Shown: in pieces, positions 1 through 11,540 of the stretch
How the letters are laid out: the number at the start of each line of letters is the position of its first letter
Position numbering within the stretch: the first letter of the stretch is position 1
Origin: Acidobacteriota bacterium
GTDB taxonomy: Bacteria > Acidobacteriota > Aminicenantia > Aminicenantales > Saccharicenantaceae
Direction of reading: 5' to 3'
DNA: 64,000 nucleotides
Assembly (NCBI GenBank): GCA_022711665.1
Contig: JAKLEN010000002.1
Span: 530,131 to 594,130, forward strand
Program-made: the position numbers and the translations under genes
The notes under the pieces: generated by a model
Told to the model about the DNA's origin: nothing
Databases searched by the model: none
What the model saw: only the letters and a program-made list of their open reading frames with translations

Positions 1-155
1 CGGACCATCTCGTACTGGGTCCGGAACTCGGACAGGGTGATGATGTCGTCGTTGACGATGGCCACGATCTCCTCGACGAGCTCCTGGGCGGAAAGCGCCG
101 GCGCCGCCGCCGTCAGGACGCCCGCCAATGCCAGACCCGCAATGATCTTTTTCAT
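1..155 (-). CDS. SurA-like periplasmic chaperone/peptidyl-prolyl isomerase, N-terminal part
   Basis: Only the first 51 codons lie in the window; the gene runs off the left edge. The ATG at 155 is followed by a clear Sec signal peptide (MKK, hydrophobic stretch, ALSA-Q cleavage region). Next comes the VEEIVAIVNDDIITLSEF segment typical of SurA N-terminal domains, which escort outer-membrane proteins through the periplasm. The start overlaps the stop of the upstream parvulin lipoprotein by ATGA (152-155), so translation is probably coupled. Without the rest, a SurA-like protein lacking parvulin domains cannot be excluded. Confidence 0.75.
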   Translation of the reverse strand, partial: MKKIIAGLALAGVLTAAAPALSAQELVEEIVAIVNDDIITLSEFRTQYEMV

Positions 156-1185
156 TCGACCGACCTCTGGTACTTGAAGAATAGATTCTCGGGATGCTGC
201 TCCCAGCTCAGCGTATCCTTGAGCCCGGCCAGATGGACGGCCAGGGCTTCTTTCATTTTCTGGGCCATGATCCGCTGTTGGATCTCGGGGGCCGCCTCGG
301 TCTCGGCCTGGAGGGCGGGCGGGTGCTTCCGGTCCAGCCGGAAGATGTGGTAGCCGTAGGAGGACTCGACGGCCTGGCTCGTCCGGCCCTCGTCGAGCGC
401 GAAGATGACCTTCTCCATGTCGGCGGGCAGGTCGCCCTGGGCGAAGACGCCCATGACGCCGCCGCGGGCCGCTTCCGGGCCGAGCGATTCCTCGCGGGCG
501 ATCCGGCGGAACTCCTCCTCGCCCGTCCGCTCGAGCCGGCGGACGACCGAGACGGCCTTTTCCTCCGTGTCGACGAGGATCTGGGAGACCTGGACCCGGC
601 CCGGCTGGAGGAATTCCTTCTTGTGCTGCTCGTAGTAGTCGAGGATCTCGGACGCCTCGACCCGGACGTCGCGCACGACGAGGAAGGTGTACTTCTCGAC
701 CAGGAGCCGGTCGAAAGCCCGCTCTGGCGGCGCCGCTTCCCGGTCCTTGTCCTCGGCCCCGGGCATGGCCGCGACAGCCAGCTTGGCCAGGTATTCCTTC
801 TTCTCGTCCTCGGTCAGGGATATGCCCCGCTGGCGGGCAGCCTCGAACAGGATCTCCTCGTCGACGAAGCGGTCGAAGAGCCGGCTCAGGGACTCGGCCG
901 GCAGGTCCGTGGCGGCCGCTCCAGCGACCTCGAGGTAGGCCCGGAAATCGGCGTTCCTGAATTCGGTCTTCTCGACCCGCAGGACCAGGCCGTCCCGGAA
1001 CCGGCCCTGGACGAGGCCGGCGACCTTGGAGACGGCGGCCCGGCCCTCGTCACGGCCGCAGGCCAGGAGGCCGAGAGCGGCCAGGGCGGCCAGGGCCCGC
1101 AGGGCCGGACGCCTCCCCGGGAGCCTGGGTCCGCGATCGCCGCCGCCGTGCGCGCACATCTTTTTTAATTTCAACTCATTATATC

Positions 1186-1189
<4 letters not shown>
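152..1189 (-). CDS. Parvulin-type peptidyl-prolyl cis-trans isomerase lipoprotein
   Basis: A 345-residue protein with a basic N-terminus, a hydrophobic segment and a lipobox (LGLLAC), so probably an outer-membrane or periplasmic lipoprotein. A SurA_N-like helical region (about residues 75-140) precedes a rotamase/parvulin domain (about 196-290; QVSQILVDT start, ARGGVMG, and the SYGYHIFRL end). It likely folds exported proteins in the periplasm. The TTG at 1189 overlaps the mfd stop by TTGA; an internal ATG at 1159 gives a shorter, more usual signal peptide and may be the true start. Neither has a strong ribosome binding site. It sits between mfd and a second SurA-like gene, all in one operon. 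Confidence 0.85.
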
Positions 1190-4608
<3,419 letters not shown>

Positions 4609-4685
4609 CGGAATATTCTACCATGAACGCCGGCCGGGCCTGCCCGCGGCAAGCGATCGGAAAGATCGGCCTTCGCGCATTCACG

Positions 4686-4714
4686 TTCCACGAACGGCCC
4701 GAGTATGGTATACT
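4686..4714 (+). promoter_or_regulatory. Possible promoter of the alpha/beta hydrolase gene
   Basis: TATACT at 4709-4714 is a good -10 box. The hexamer 17 bases upstream (TTCCAC, 4686-4691) is a weak -35. A start near 4721 would give a leader of about 50 bases to the ATG at 4774. Confidence 0.35.
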
Positions 4715-4773
4715 GTCTCTGCCGTTTCCAAACCGAATCCATAGAGCGCCGGCGCTCGAGAAAGATCGTCAAA

Positions 4774-6153
4774 ATGAAGATGAAAAAGGCTTGCCTCCTG
4801 TTCATTATCCTGGGATCCGCCGCCGCGATGGCCTTCCCCGCCCTCACGGCCCAGGCGCCCGCCCCGGCCGAGGACGCGTTCACGGTCAAGGCCCGGGAGT
4901 TCCTGGCGGCCATGGAGAAGGGCGACTTCCAGGCCGCCGTCCGCGACTTCGACGCGACCGTGCTCAAGGCCTTGGGACCGGACAAGCTCGAGACGATGTG
5001 GGCCAGGCAGCTGCCGGCCCAGCTCGGGGCGTTCAAGAAGCAGGGCCCGGCGCGCCGCGAGGAGCAGCAAGGCTACGAGATCGTCCTCATCACCTGCTCG
5101 TTCGAGAAGGCTTCGATCGACGCCCGGGTCGTTTTCAACAAGGACGGCCGGATCGCCGGCCTGCAGTTCGCGCCCGCGGCGCCGCCGGTCAAGTACGAGC
5201 CGCCCGCCTACGCCGATCCGGCCAGGTTCGAGGAGACCGAGATCACCGTCGGCTCGGGTGAATGGGCCCTGCCGGGGACGCTGACGCTGCCGAAGGGCGC
5301 CGGGCCCTTCCCCGGCGTCGTCCTTGTTCACGGCTCGGGGCCAAACGACCGGGACGAGACGCTCGGCCCGAACAAGCTGTTCAAGGACCTGGCCTGGGGA
5401 CTGGCCGCGCGGGGCATCGCCGTCCTGCGCTACGACAAGCGCACCAAGGTCCACGGGAAGAAAATCGTGGCCGACCCCGGGCTCGAGGCGGCGATGACCG
5501 TGAAGGAAGAGACCATCGACGACGCCCTGGCCGCCGCGGCGCTGCTCGAGAAGACGGGGGGGGTGGATGCCCGGCGGGTCTTTATCCTCGGCCACAGCCT
5601 CGGCGGATACCTGATGCCGCGGATCGCCCTGGCGGCCAAGCCGCTCGATATCGCCGGCTTCATCAGCCTGGCCGGATTGACCCGGCCGATCGAGGACACG
5701 ATGATCCGCCAGCTGACCTACCTTTACGGCCTGGCCGGGAACGCCCTGTCCGACGACGACAGGAAAAAGCTCGACGGGCTCAAGGCCCAGGAGGCCGCGA
5801 TCAAGGCCCTCACCGCCGCCGACAAAGGCGCGACGACGAGGCTCCTCGGGGTCATGCCGGCCTACTGGCTCGACCTCCGCGGCTACAATCCCCCCGATCT
5901 GGCCAAATCGGTCCGGGCGCCCATGCTCATACTCCAGGGCGGCCGCGACTACCAGGTCGAAACCGCCGACTACGAAAACTGGAAGGCCGCCCTGGGCGGC
6001 CGCAAGGACGTCGAGCTCCGTCTCTATCCGAAGCTCAATCACCTCTTTTACGAGGGAGACGGGCCGATCACGCCGCTCGAGTACGCCCAGAAGCACGGCA
6101 GCGTCGCGCCATACGTCGTGGACGACATCGCCGGCTGGATCTCGAAGCACTAA
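4774..6153 (+). CDS. Exported alpha/beta hydrolase with N-terminal DUF3887-like domain
   Basis: A 459-residue secreted or periplasmic esterase/peptidase-like hydrolase. The ATG at 4774 (MKMKKACLLF) begins a Sec signal peptide; a GAGAAAG ribosome site precedes it, and the longer open frame upstream lacks signal features. Residues about 25-125 resemble the NTF2-like DUF3887 domain often fused to such hydrolases. The catalytic domain follows: oxyanion HGSGPNDRDE, nucleophile elbow GHSLGG (Ser about 275), acid loop ILQGGRDYQ and catalytic His in LNHLF. The substrate is unknown. It is convergent with the glutamate synthase gene, with a hairpin element starting at its stop codon. Confidence 0.88.
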   Translation: MKMKKACLLFIILGSAAAMAFPALTAQAPAPAEDAFTVKAREFLAAMEKGDFQAAVRDFDATVLKALGPDKLETMWARQLPAQLGAFKKQGPARREEQQGYEIVLITCSFEKASIDARVVFNKDGRIAGLQFAPAAPPVKYEPPAYADPARFEETEITVGSGEWALPGTLTLPKGAGPFPGVVLVHGSGPNDRDETLGPNKLFKDLAWGLAARGIAVLRYDKRTKVHGKKIVADPGLEAAMTVKEETIDDALAAAALLEKTGGVDARRVFILGHSLGGYLMPRIALAAKPLDIAGFISLAGLTRPIEDTMIRQLTYLYGLAGNALSDDDRKKLDGLKAQEAAIKALTAADKGATTRLLGVMPAYWLDLRGYNPPDLAKSVRAPMLILQGGRDYQVETADYENWKAALGGRKDVELRLYPKLNHLFYEGDGPITPLEYAQKHGSVAPYVVDDIAGWISKH

Positions 6154-6311
6154 AACGGGGACACAATACTCATTTCCGATTTCTTCCGCAGGTCCGGCGG
6201 GCGCGAGCGGGGCAAGCGATCATTCTTAGAGAGAATGTGACGTGCCGCCGTTGGCCGTCCCGTACCGGCGGCGGAAAAAGAAATCGGAAATGAGTATTGT
6301 GTCCCCGATTT
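6152..6311. mobile_element. Hairpin (MITE-like) element, copy 1
   Basis: Terminal inverted repeats of about 34 bases (6152-6185 and 6278-6311), with core GGGGACACAATACTCATT, flank a short GC-rich centre containing smaller hairpins (CCGCCG...CGGCGG). Repeats with the same ends occur at 61251-61403 with a different centre, so this is a dispersed non-autonomous element, not a local terminator. It lies exactly between two convergent stop codons and supplies the stop codon of the downstream minus-strand gene. No transposase is inside. The ends resemble hairpins mobilised by Y1/REP-associated transposases (inference). Confidence 0.8.
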
Positions 6312-7722
6312 AAGCGTGGGGGATAGAGGTAAAGGCCGAGAGCTCGGAGCTCGTCGTGACCAGGTCGTCGGCCGAGAGCTCGTGAACGCTGTCGCGGCCG
6401 GTCAGCCGGGCGAAATCCGCCAGCTCCCCCGTGGATACCCGCAGGAAATTGGCCAGCCCCCGGGCCGCCTCCTCGACGTCGAGCCGTCCCCGCAGGCCCG
6501 GATCCTGGGTGGCGATGCCGACCGGGCAGCGGCCCGAATCGCAGATGCGGTACTGCTGGCAGCCGATGGCCATGAGGGCGGCGGTGCCGATGGCAACGGC
6601 GTCCGCGCCTAGGGCCAGGGCCTTGGCGAAGTCCGGCGAGATGCGGAGGCCGCCGGTCACGATGAGCGTGACGCCCGTGATCCCCCGTTCCGCAAGATAA
6701 CGGCGGGCCCGGTCGAGGGCGTATATGGTCGGGATCGACGTCGCGTCCTTGACGAGCTTGAGGGCCGCGCCGGTCGCCCCGGCCCGGCCGTCGATGGTGA
6801 CGAAGTCGGGGCCGGCGGACAGGGCGAAGGCCAGGTCGGCTTCGACGTCCCCGGCGGCGAACTTGACGCCGATCGGCAGTCCCCCGGAGATCTCGCGCAG
6901 CTCGTCGACCTTGCGCCGCAGGTCGTCGCGCGTGCGGATGTCCGCGAAGCGCGACGGGCTGACGATGTCCGCCCCCTCGGGGAAGCCGCGCGCGGCCGCG
7001 ATCTCGGCGGTCACCTTGCTCCCGGGCAGATGCCCGCCCATCCCGGGCTTGGCCGACTGGCCGAACTTGATCTCGATCGCGTCGACGCGGCGGAGGTTCT
7101 CCGGGGTGGCGCCGTACCGGTTGGGCACGTACTCGAAGATATACTTGTGGGCCAGGGCCAGGACCTCGGGCAGGATGCCGCCCTCGCCCGACGACATGGC
7201 CGTGCCCGCCGCACCGCTGCCCAGGGCCAGGGCCGACTGGGCCTCGCGCGACAGGGCCCCGAAGGACATGTGGCTGACGATGATCGGCGTGCCGATGACC
7301 AGCGGCTTCGCGGCCCTGGGCCCGATGACCGTTTTCGTCTCGACCGGCTCGTCCCTCTCGAGCGGCTGCCGGGCCAGCTGGGCCCCCTTGATGAGGATGT
7401 CGTCCCAGGAGACGACCGGCTTGCGCGAGCGCATGGGCTCGACGATCGACTCGCCGGTCAGGGCCATGCGGTGGATATCGGCCATGGCCGTCTCGATCTC
7501 GTCGAAGGGGCGGCGCAGGGCGTCCGGGCTCGAGGGCTCGCCGCCGCCGGGGCCGGCCGGGGCGGGAGCGGCCGCCTCGGGCTCGTCCTCGATCCGTTCG
7601 AACTCGGACATGGCCGCGCCGCAGACCGGGCAAACCCAGCCGGGGGGAAGGTCGTCGAAAGAAACGCCCTCGACCTTCTCGTCGAAGACGTAGGAGCAGA
7701 TGAGGCAGCGGTACTTGGTCAT
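6310..7722 (-). CDS. Rubredoxin / FMN-binding glutamate synthase domain fusion
   Basis: A 470-residue protein. Residues 1-45 form a rubredoxin-like iron site (CLICSYVF and PGWVCPVCG), joined by an Ala/Pro/Gly linker to an FMN-binding glutamate synthase domain (about 90-450). Visible are the GGHLPGSK loop, the FMN region GGLRISPDF and the 3Fe-4S cysteine cluster CQQYRICDSGRCPVG. This is the archaeal-type stand-alone GltB core lacking the glutaminase domain. It probably transfers electrons from the rubredoxin to FMN to reduce 2-oxoglutarate/ammonia or a related substrate; the true reaction is uncertain. ATG at 7722. The last codon lies inside the hairpin element. Confidence 0.9.
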   Translation of the reverse strand: MTKYRCLICSYVFDEKVEGVSFDDLPPGWVCPVCGAAMSEFERIEDEPEAAAPAPAGPGGGEPSSPDALRRPFDEIETAMADIHRMALTGESIVEPMRSRKPVVSWDDILIKGAQLARQPLERDEPVETKTVIGPRAAKPLVIGTPIIVSHMSFGALSREAQSALALGSGAAGTAMSSGEGGILPEVLALAHKYIFEYVPNRYGATPENLRRVDAIEIKFGQSAKPGMGGHLPGSKVTAEIAAARGFPEGADIVSPSRFADIRTRDDLRRKVDELREISGGLPIGVKFAAGDVEADLAFALSAGPDFVTIDGRAGATGAALKLVKDATSIPTIYALDRARRYLAERGITGVTLIVTGGLRISPDFAKALALGADAVAIGTAALMAIGCQQYRICDSGRCPVGIATQDPGLRGRLDVEEAARGLANFLRVSTGELADFARLTGRDSVHELSADDLVTTSSELSAFTSIPHA

Positions 7723-7741
7723 GGCCGTCCCCCGCCCGGCT

Positions 7742-7771
7742 ATCCTAGCACCGCCAACCGGAAGGGGTCAA
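7742..7771 (-). promoter_or_regulatory. Promoter of the rubredoxin-glutamate synthase gene
   Basis: On the minus strand TTGACC (7771-7766), an 18-base spacer and TAGGAT (7747-7742) form a good sigma70-type promoter, with transcription starting near 7735. The -35 box lies inside a segment resembling half of a dispersed hairpin (7764-7788). Confidence 0.6.
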
Positions 7772-7788
7772 ACCTGAACCTTTTAGCT
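7764..7788. repeat. Half-hairpin repeat remnant
   Basis: The segment beginning GGGGTCAAACCTGAACC and continuing CTTTTAGC resembles one arm of the hairpin at 63833-63882 (GGGTCAAACTTACCTTTTG). The complementary arm is absent here. It is probably a decayed copy of a related element. Confidence 0.4.
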
Positions 7789-7817
7789 TTCCGACCCGCC
7801 CGGGATCGTGATGAATC

Positions 7818-10034
7818 CTAAAGCCGCCACCAGTAGGAGAACTTGACGAAGACGTTGTAGTTCTGGCGCGCGAAGCGGCCGGTCGAATCGCGCAGGTAAT
7901 TGTTGTCGAAACCCAGGAAGAAGACCGTTCCCGGCCGCAGGACCCAGCTGGCCAGGAGGCTGCCGAAAGCCTGCTTGTAGAAGAAGTTGTAGTCGGCGAT
8001 GGCCCGGAACGACAGCGTTTTGCTGACCTGGTAGGTCACCTTTTCGCGGACGACGTTGTAGTCCCAGTCCCCGGCGCCGCCGGCCCGGTCCCAGAAGGTC
8101 TGCTTGCTGAAGCTCGTCCCCAGCTGCAGCCTCTTGCTGGGCTTGAAAGTGACCGACGCCCCGTACGTGTTGCTGTAGCCGAGATAGGCGTCGGCGGCGT
8201 CGTAGTTGATGCTGTCTCCGGTCTGGAAGAACAGGGCCAGGGGCATCCAGCTGATGAAGAAGAATTCCGACTCGAAAGAGAAATTCTGTTTCCTGAACTC
8301 GACGCCGGCGAAGCGCTCCATGGCCGCCTCGTATTCGAGGTAGACCTGGTTGAATTCGGACAGCCGGAACTGGATCGACGGCCGGATCCATGTGTCCTGG
8401 GCCGTGCCGTCGGCGTAGCCGTCGCGCACGCCGGCCTGGAGGCGAAAGCGGACCTGATTGAGGTACTTCTTGTCGGGATAGAGCGTGTAGGAGGCGAAGA
8501 CGCCGGCGCTCTCGTAGTCGGTCCGGTTGACGAAGCCGAGCGAGGCCTGGAAGTCGGGGTGGACAGCCTTGTAGCTGCCGCCGAGCGTCCAGTGCTTGGT
8601 GTCGTAGAACAGCTCGCCGAAGAGGCCCGGCGCGAGCGGGGTCCGTTCGCCCCCGGCGCTCGAGCTCGAGGCCAGGACCTGGAAGTTGAAGAAGACCCGG
8701 TTCTTGAACCGGAGCTGGCCGTCGACGCCGCCCAGCCGGCTCCAGCTGCCGCCGCCGAGCTCCTTGTCGGTCAGGGTGAAGCCGATGTAGGAGCCCGAAC
8801 CGACGTCGGCCTTGGTCCGCAAAACGTTGGAGAAGGCCTTGACCCCGGACGTTTCCCCGCCGCCGTTCGGGATCTCCCAGAGGCTCTCGGTTGGGTGCAG
8901 GTCGTAGGCCGAGAGCAGGCCGTAGGTGAAGCGGCCGCTCTTGCCGGAGAGCTTGGCCCCGAAGCTGGGATCGTTGAACTGGCGGGTATAGACCGTCTCG
9001 ATGTCCGGCGAATTGAAGATCTCCATGCCTTCGAGGAAGAAGGGCCGCTTCTCGGCGTAGCGCAGGGCGTAGCGCAGGTTGTAGTCGATCTGGGGCTCGT
9101 CGGCCTCGATCTGGCTGAAGTCGGGATTGGCCGTCAGGTCGACGGTCGTGTTCGAGCTCAGGCCGAGCTTGAAGTTGGCGCCCGGCTCGAAGGCGAGCTT
9201 CCTGCCTTCGGCCGTCTCCCCTCCCCTGGCCAGCGAGGTGACGAAAGGCATGACCTCGACGTTGCGGCCCCGCTCGACGGCGCCGCGGATGAGGAACGGC
9301 CGGCCGTTGGACAGGAGGCCGGGGATGTCGCGCGAGAACGTCGGATGCAGGATGACCTCGCCCGTGCGCGGCAGGTTGCGGCCGAGGACGATGTTCCAGG
9401 TCTTGAGGTCCTCGTCGGGGAAGCGCAGGCTCTTGAACGGGATGGCCATCTCGACGGTGTAGCCCTCGGCGTCGATCGAGCCGTCCGAGACGAAGACCGT
9501 GTCCCAGCTGTCGTCCATGTTGTCGTTGCCGCCCTCTTCGATCCGCATCATGTCCATCTGCACGCCGGCGGGATTGATGAGGAAGGAGAAGGCCCGGCGC
9601 TTCTCGTTGAAGGTGTCGATGAAGATGAAGACCCAGTCGTCCTCCAGGCAGCCGTCGCGCTTGGTGATCGAGCAGCGGACCTTGCCGGACCTGTCGAAGG
9701 CCCGGAAGGCCACGTAGAGGTTCTTCTCGTCGTGGCCGAGGTAGGCCGCCGTCTTCTCGGTCGGGGCGCCGTTCTCCTTGGGGGCCAGCTGGACGAAGGC
9801 GTCGATCTTCAGGGCCTCGGTCTCCCAGACGGGGTTGTCAAGCACGCCGTCGATCTTCGGGGCCCGGGTCAGGCGGGGGATCTCGAGGGGCGTCTTGAAG
9901 TCGCCGGCCGGCCGGTCCGGCCCGGCGGACGGGGCTGCACCGGCGGCGAAGGCGGCCAGCATCGCGCCCAGCACGGCGACGATCCCGCGCGTCATCGCCG
10001 GCACGCTCTCCGCTCGAAGATCACTCCGCGCCAT
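7818..10034 (-). CDS. CBM9-like / DUF5916 outer-membrane barrel protein
   Basis: A 738-residue exported protein. The ATG at 10034 is chosen because GGAGG lies seven bases upstream; an internal ATG at 9995 gives a more compact signal peptide. After the signal, a carbohydrate-binding-module-9-like beta domain (about 60-240; APKIDGVLDNPVWE, then NLYVAFRAFD) leads into a long beta-strand-rich C-terminal region (DUF5916-like) ending in the aromatic YWWRL tail expected of an outer-membrane barrel. Such proteins are common in Acidobacteriota and Bacteroidota and are thought to take part in uptake or surface binding; ligand unknown. It is transcribed divergently from the amidotransferase lipoprotein across a region of 21-bp iterons. 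Confidence 0.88.
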   Translation of the reverse strand: MARSDLRAESVPAMTRGIVAVLGAMLAAFAAGAAPSAGPDRPAGDFKTPLEIPRLTRAPKIDGVLDNPVWETEALKIDAFVQLAPKENGAPTEKTAAYLGHDEKNLYVAFRAFDRSGKVRCSITKRDGCLEDDWVFIFIDTFNEKRRAFSFLINPAGVQMDMMRIEEGGNDNMDDSWDTVFVSDGSIDAEGYTVEMAIPFKSLRFPDEDLKTWNIVLGRNLPRTGEVILHPTFSRDIPGLLSNGRPFLIRGAVERGRNVEVMPFVTSLARGGETAEGRKLAFEPGANFKLGLSSNTTVDLTANPDFSQIEADEPQIDYNLRYALRYAEKRPFFLEGMEIFNSPDIETVYTRQFNDPSFGAKLSGKSGRFTYGLLSAYDLHPTESLWEIPNGGGETSGVKAFSNVLRTKADVGSGSYIGFTLTDKELGGGSWSRLGGVDGQLRFKNRVFFNFQVLASSSSAGGERTPLAPGLFGELFYDTKHWTLGGSYKAVHPDFQASLGFVNRTDYESAGVFASYTLYPDKKYLNQVRFRLQAGVRDGYADGTAQDTWIRPSIQFRLSEFNQVYLEYEAAMERFAGVEFRKQNFSFESEFFFISWMPLALFFQTGDSINYDAADAYLGYSNTYGASVTFKPSKRLQLGTSFSKQTFWDRAGGAGDWDYNVVREKVTYQVSKTLSFRAIADYNFFYKQAFGSLLASWVLRPGTVFFLGFDNNYLRDSTGRFARQNYNVFVKFSYWWRL

Positions 10035-10091
10035 CTCTGTCCTCCACATAGGAGAGGACGAAGGCAAGGGCCGGGAGGTTCCCTCGGAACC

Positions 10092-10144
10092 GGCCGACCG
10101 GGCCAACGGAGTGGCCGACCGGGCCGGCTGACGGGCCGACCGGG
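10092..10144. repeat. Three 21-bp-spaced direct repeats (GGCCGACCGGG), probable operator
   Basis: GGCCGACCGGG occurs exactly at 10092-10102, 10113-10123 and 10134-10144. The start-to-start distance is 21 bp each time (two helical turns). The array lies in the divergent intergenic region, and the last repeat ends 12 bp before the -35 box of the 10210 gene, the position expected for an activator binding array. Confidence 0.6.
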
Positions 10145-10156
10145 AGCCGCGTCCTG

Positions 10157-10186
10157 TTGCGGGACCCGCGGGAATACGAATATAAT
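10157..10186 (+). promoter_or_regulatory. Promoter of the amidotransferase-like lipoprotein gene
   Basis: TTGCGG (10157-10162), an 18-base spacer and a perfect TATAAT (10181-10186) precede an AGGAGA ribosome site and the ATG at 10210. Confidence 0.65.
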
Positions 10187-10209
10187 GGCCGGCGAAGTCA
10201 GGAGACCGG

Positions 10210-11376
10210 ATGCGCCCGGAGGTCATCGTGCTCAGAGAACGCGCCCTCGTCCTTATCGTCATTCTCGTCCTGGCGGCCGCGGCCGCCTCGCCGCTGGCCT
10301 GCCAGACGCCCGACCCCGACCGCTGGCTCGACGGGGCGGCGGAGCGCGGCGACGACGTCCGCCTGGTCATCTTCCATCCCGAAGTGTTCAATATCAGGGC
10401 CCTGGCCGAGCTGCGCCGGCTCGGTATCCTCGATATACCCAGCCTGACGGTCATCGGCGTCTGGCACGAGCGGCAGGCGGACGATTTCGCCGAGAGCCGG
10501 AAGTACGTCGCGGAGCACAAGCTCGACTGGTTCAAGTTCCACGTCATCCGGGCCGGGATCAGCGAGCCGGCGCTCTTCAGAAAGAACGCCTGCACCCCCG
10601 AGTTCGAGAGGATCGTGGCCGGGACCGACGGCGTCATCTTCTTCGGCGGGCCAGATGCGCCGGCCTCGATCTTCGGCGAGAAAACGAGCCTGTTCACGGA
10701 GATCACCGATCCCTTCCGCCACTACCTCGAGGCCTCGGCGGTCTTCCACTTCCTCGGCGGCTCGCAGGACCCGGGCTTCAAGCCGCTCCTGGAGGGACGC
10801 CCAGGCTTCCCCGTGCTCGGCATCTGCCTGGGCTTCCAGACGATGAACATCGGGACGGGCGGGACGCTGGCCCAGGACATCCGCTGGGACGTCTACGGGC
10901 AGACGACCTTCGAAGGGACGATAGCCCTCGGGCCCGAGCAGTGGCACACGAATCCCTACCGGGGCCTGTTCCCGCTCGACCGGCTCATGGTCTACAACTT
11001 CCATAGCCTGCAGCTCGGCGACGGGAGCGTCTTCGTCAAGACCATGGGCTTCAAGCCGTCCGATCATCCCCGCGTGCTCAGCGCCCATCACCAGGCCATC
11101 GGCCGGATGGGGAAGGACCTGGTGGCCACGGCCAGCTCGCGCGACGGCCGGGTCATCGAGGCGATCGAGCACCGGAAGTTCCCGAACGTCCTCGGCGTCC
11201 AGTTCCACCCGGAGCATTTCGCCCTCTGGGACCCCGAGCCGCGCTACGGGACGAAGCCGGGCGAGCCTCGGACCAGCCTGCTGGCCCTCCTCGAGAGCGC
11301 GCCGCCGAGCGTCGGTTTCAACCAGGGGATCTGGCGCTGGTTCGCGGCCCGTCTCGTCGAGAGCCACGGCCGCTAG
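10210..11376 (+). CDS. Class I glutamine amidotransferase-like (peptidase C26) lipoprotein
   Basis: A 388-residue protein with a lipoprotein signal (ASPLAC lipobox near residue 35), so probably membrane-anchored in the periplasm. The triad of class I glutamine amidotransferases/gamma-glutamyl hydrolases is visible: nucleophile Cys about 206 in GICLGFQ, and His about 333 and Glu about 335 in QFHPEH. Extracytoplasmic location argues for gamma-glutamyl hydrolase-type activity rather than a biosynthetic amidotransferase, but the substrate is unknown. The start is well set by AGGAGA six bases upstream of ATG. The gene is preceded by a strong promoter and the 21-bp iterons, so it is likely regulated. 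Confidence 0.85.
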   Translation: MRPEVIVLRERALVLIVILVLAAAAASPLACQTPDPDRWLDGAAERGDDVRLVIFHPEVFNIRALAELRRLGILDIPSLTVIGVWHERQADDFAESRKYVAEHKLDWFKFHVIRAGISEPALFRKNACTPEFERIVAGTDGVIFFGGPDAPASIFGEKTSLFTEITDPFRHYLEASAVFHFLGGSQDPGFKPLLEGRPGFPVLGICLGFQTMNIGTGGTLAQDIRWDVYGQTTFEGTIALGPEQWHTNPYRGLFPLDRLMVYNFHSLQLGDGSVFVKTMGFKPSDHPRVLSAHHQAIGRMGKDLVATASSRDGRVIEAIEHRKFPNVLGVQFHPEHFALWDPEPRYGTKPGEPRTSLLALLESAPPSVGFNQGIWRWFAARLVESHGR

Positions 11377-11458
11377 GGGCGGCCGGCGCGCCCGGGCAAC
11401 ATTCCTCCCCGTCAGCGCGTATTTACATACGAAGGGCGTGGACTGCGGGCCGCGTGTT

Positions 11459-11488
11459 TTGACAGTCCCCCCGGCCGGCGGTTATTAT
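11459..11488 (+). promoter_or_regulatory. Promoter of the LuxR-TPR regulator gene
   Basis: A perfect TTGACA (11459-11464), an 18-base spacer and TATTAT (11483-11488) precede the ATG at 11541 with a leader of about 45 bases. Confidence 0.65.
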
Positions 11489-11540
11489 AGGGGGGGCCGA
11501 TCATTTTCGCCCTGCCTTCCGGCAGCGAGGAGATGAAGGG

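Noticed and set aside
194..1168. A 324-codon plus-strand open frame opposite the parvulin lipoprotein gene
   Set aside because: It has the same shadow composition and no start signals; the minus-strand protein has a lipobox and a parvulin domain.
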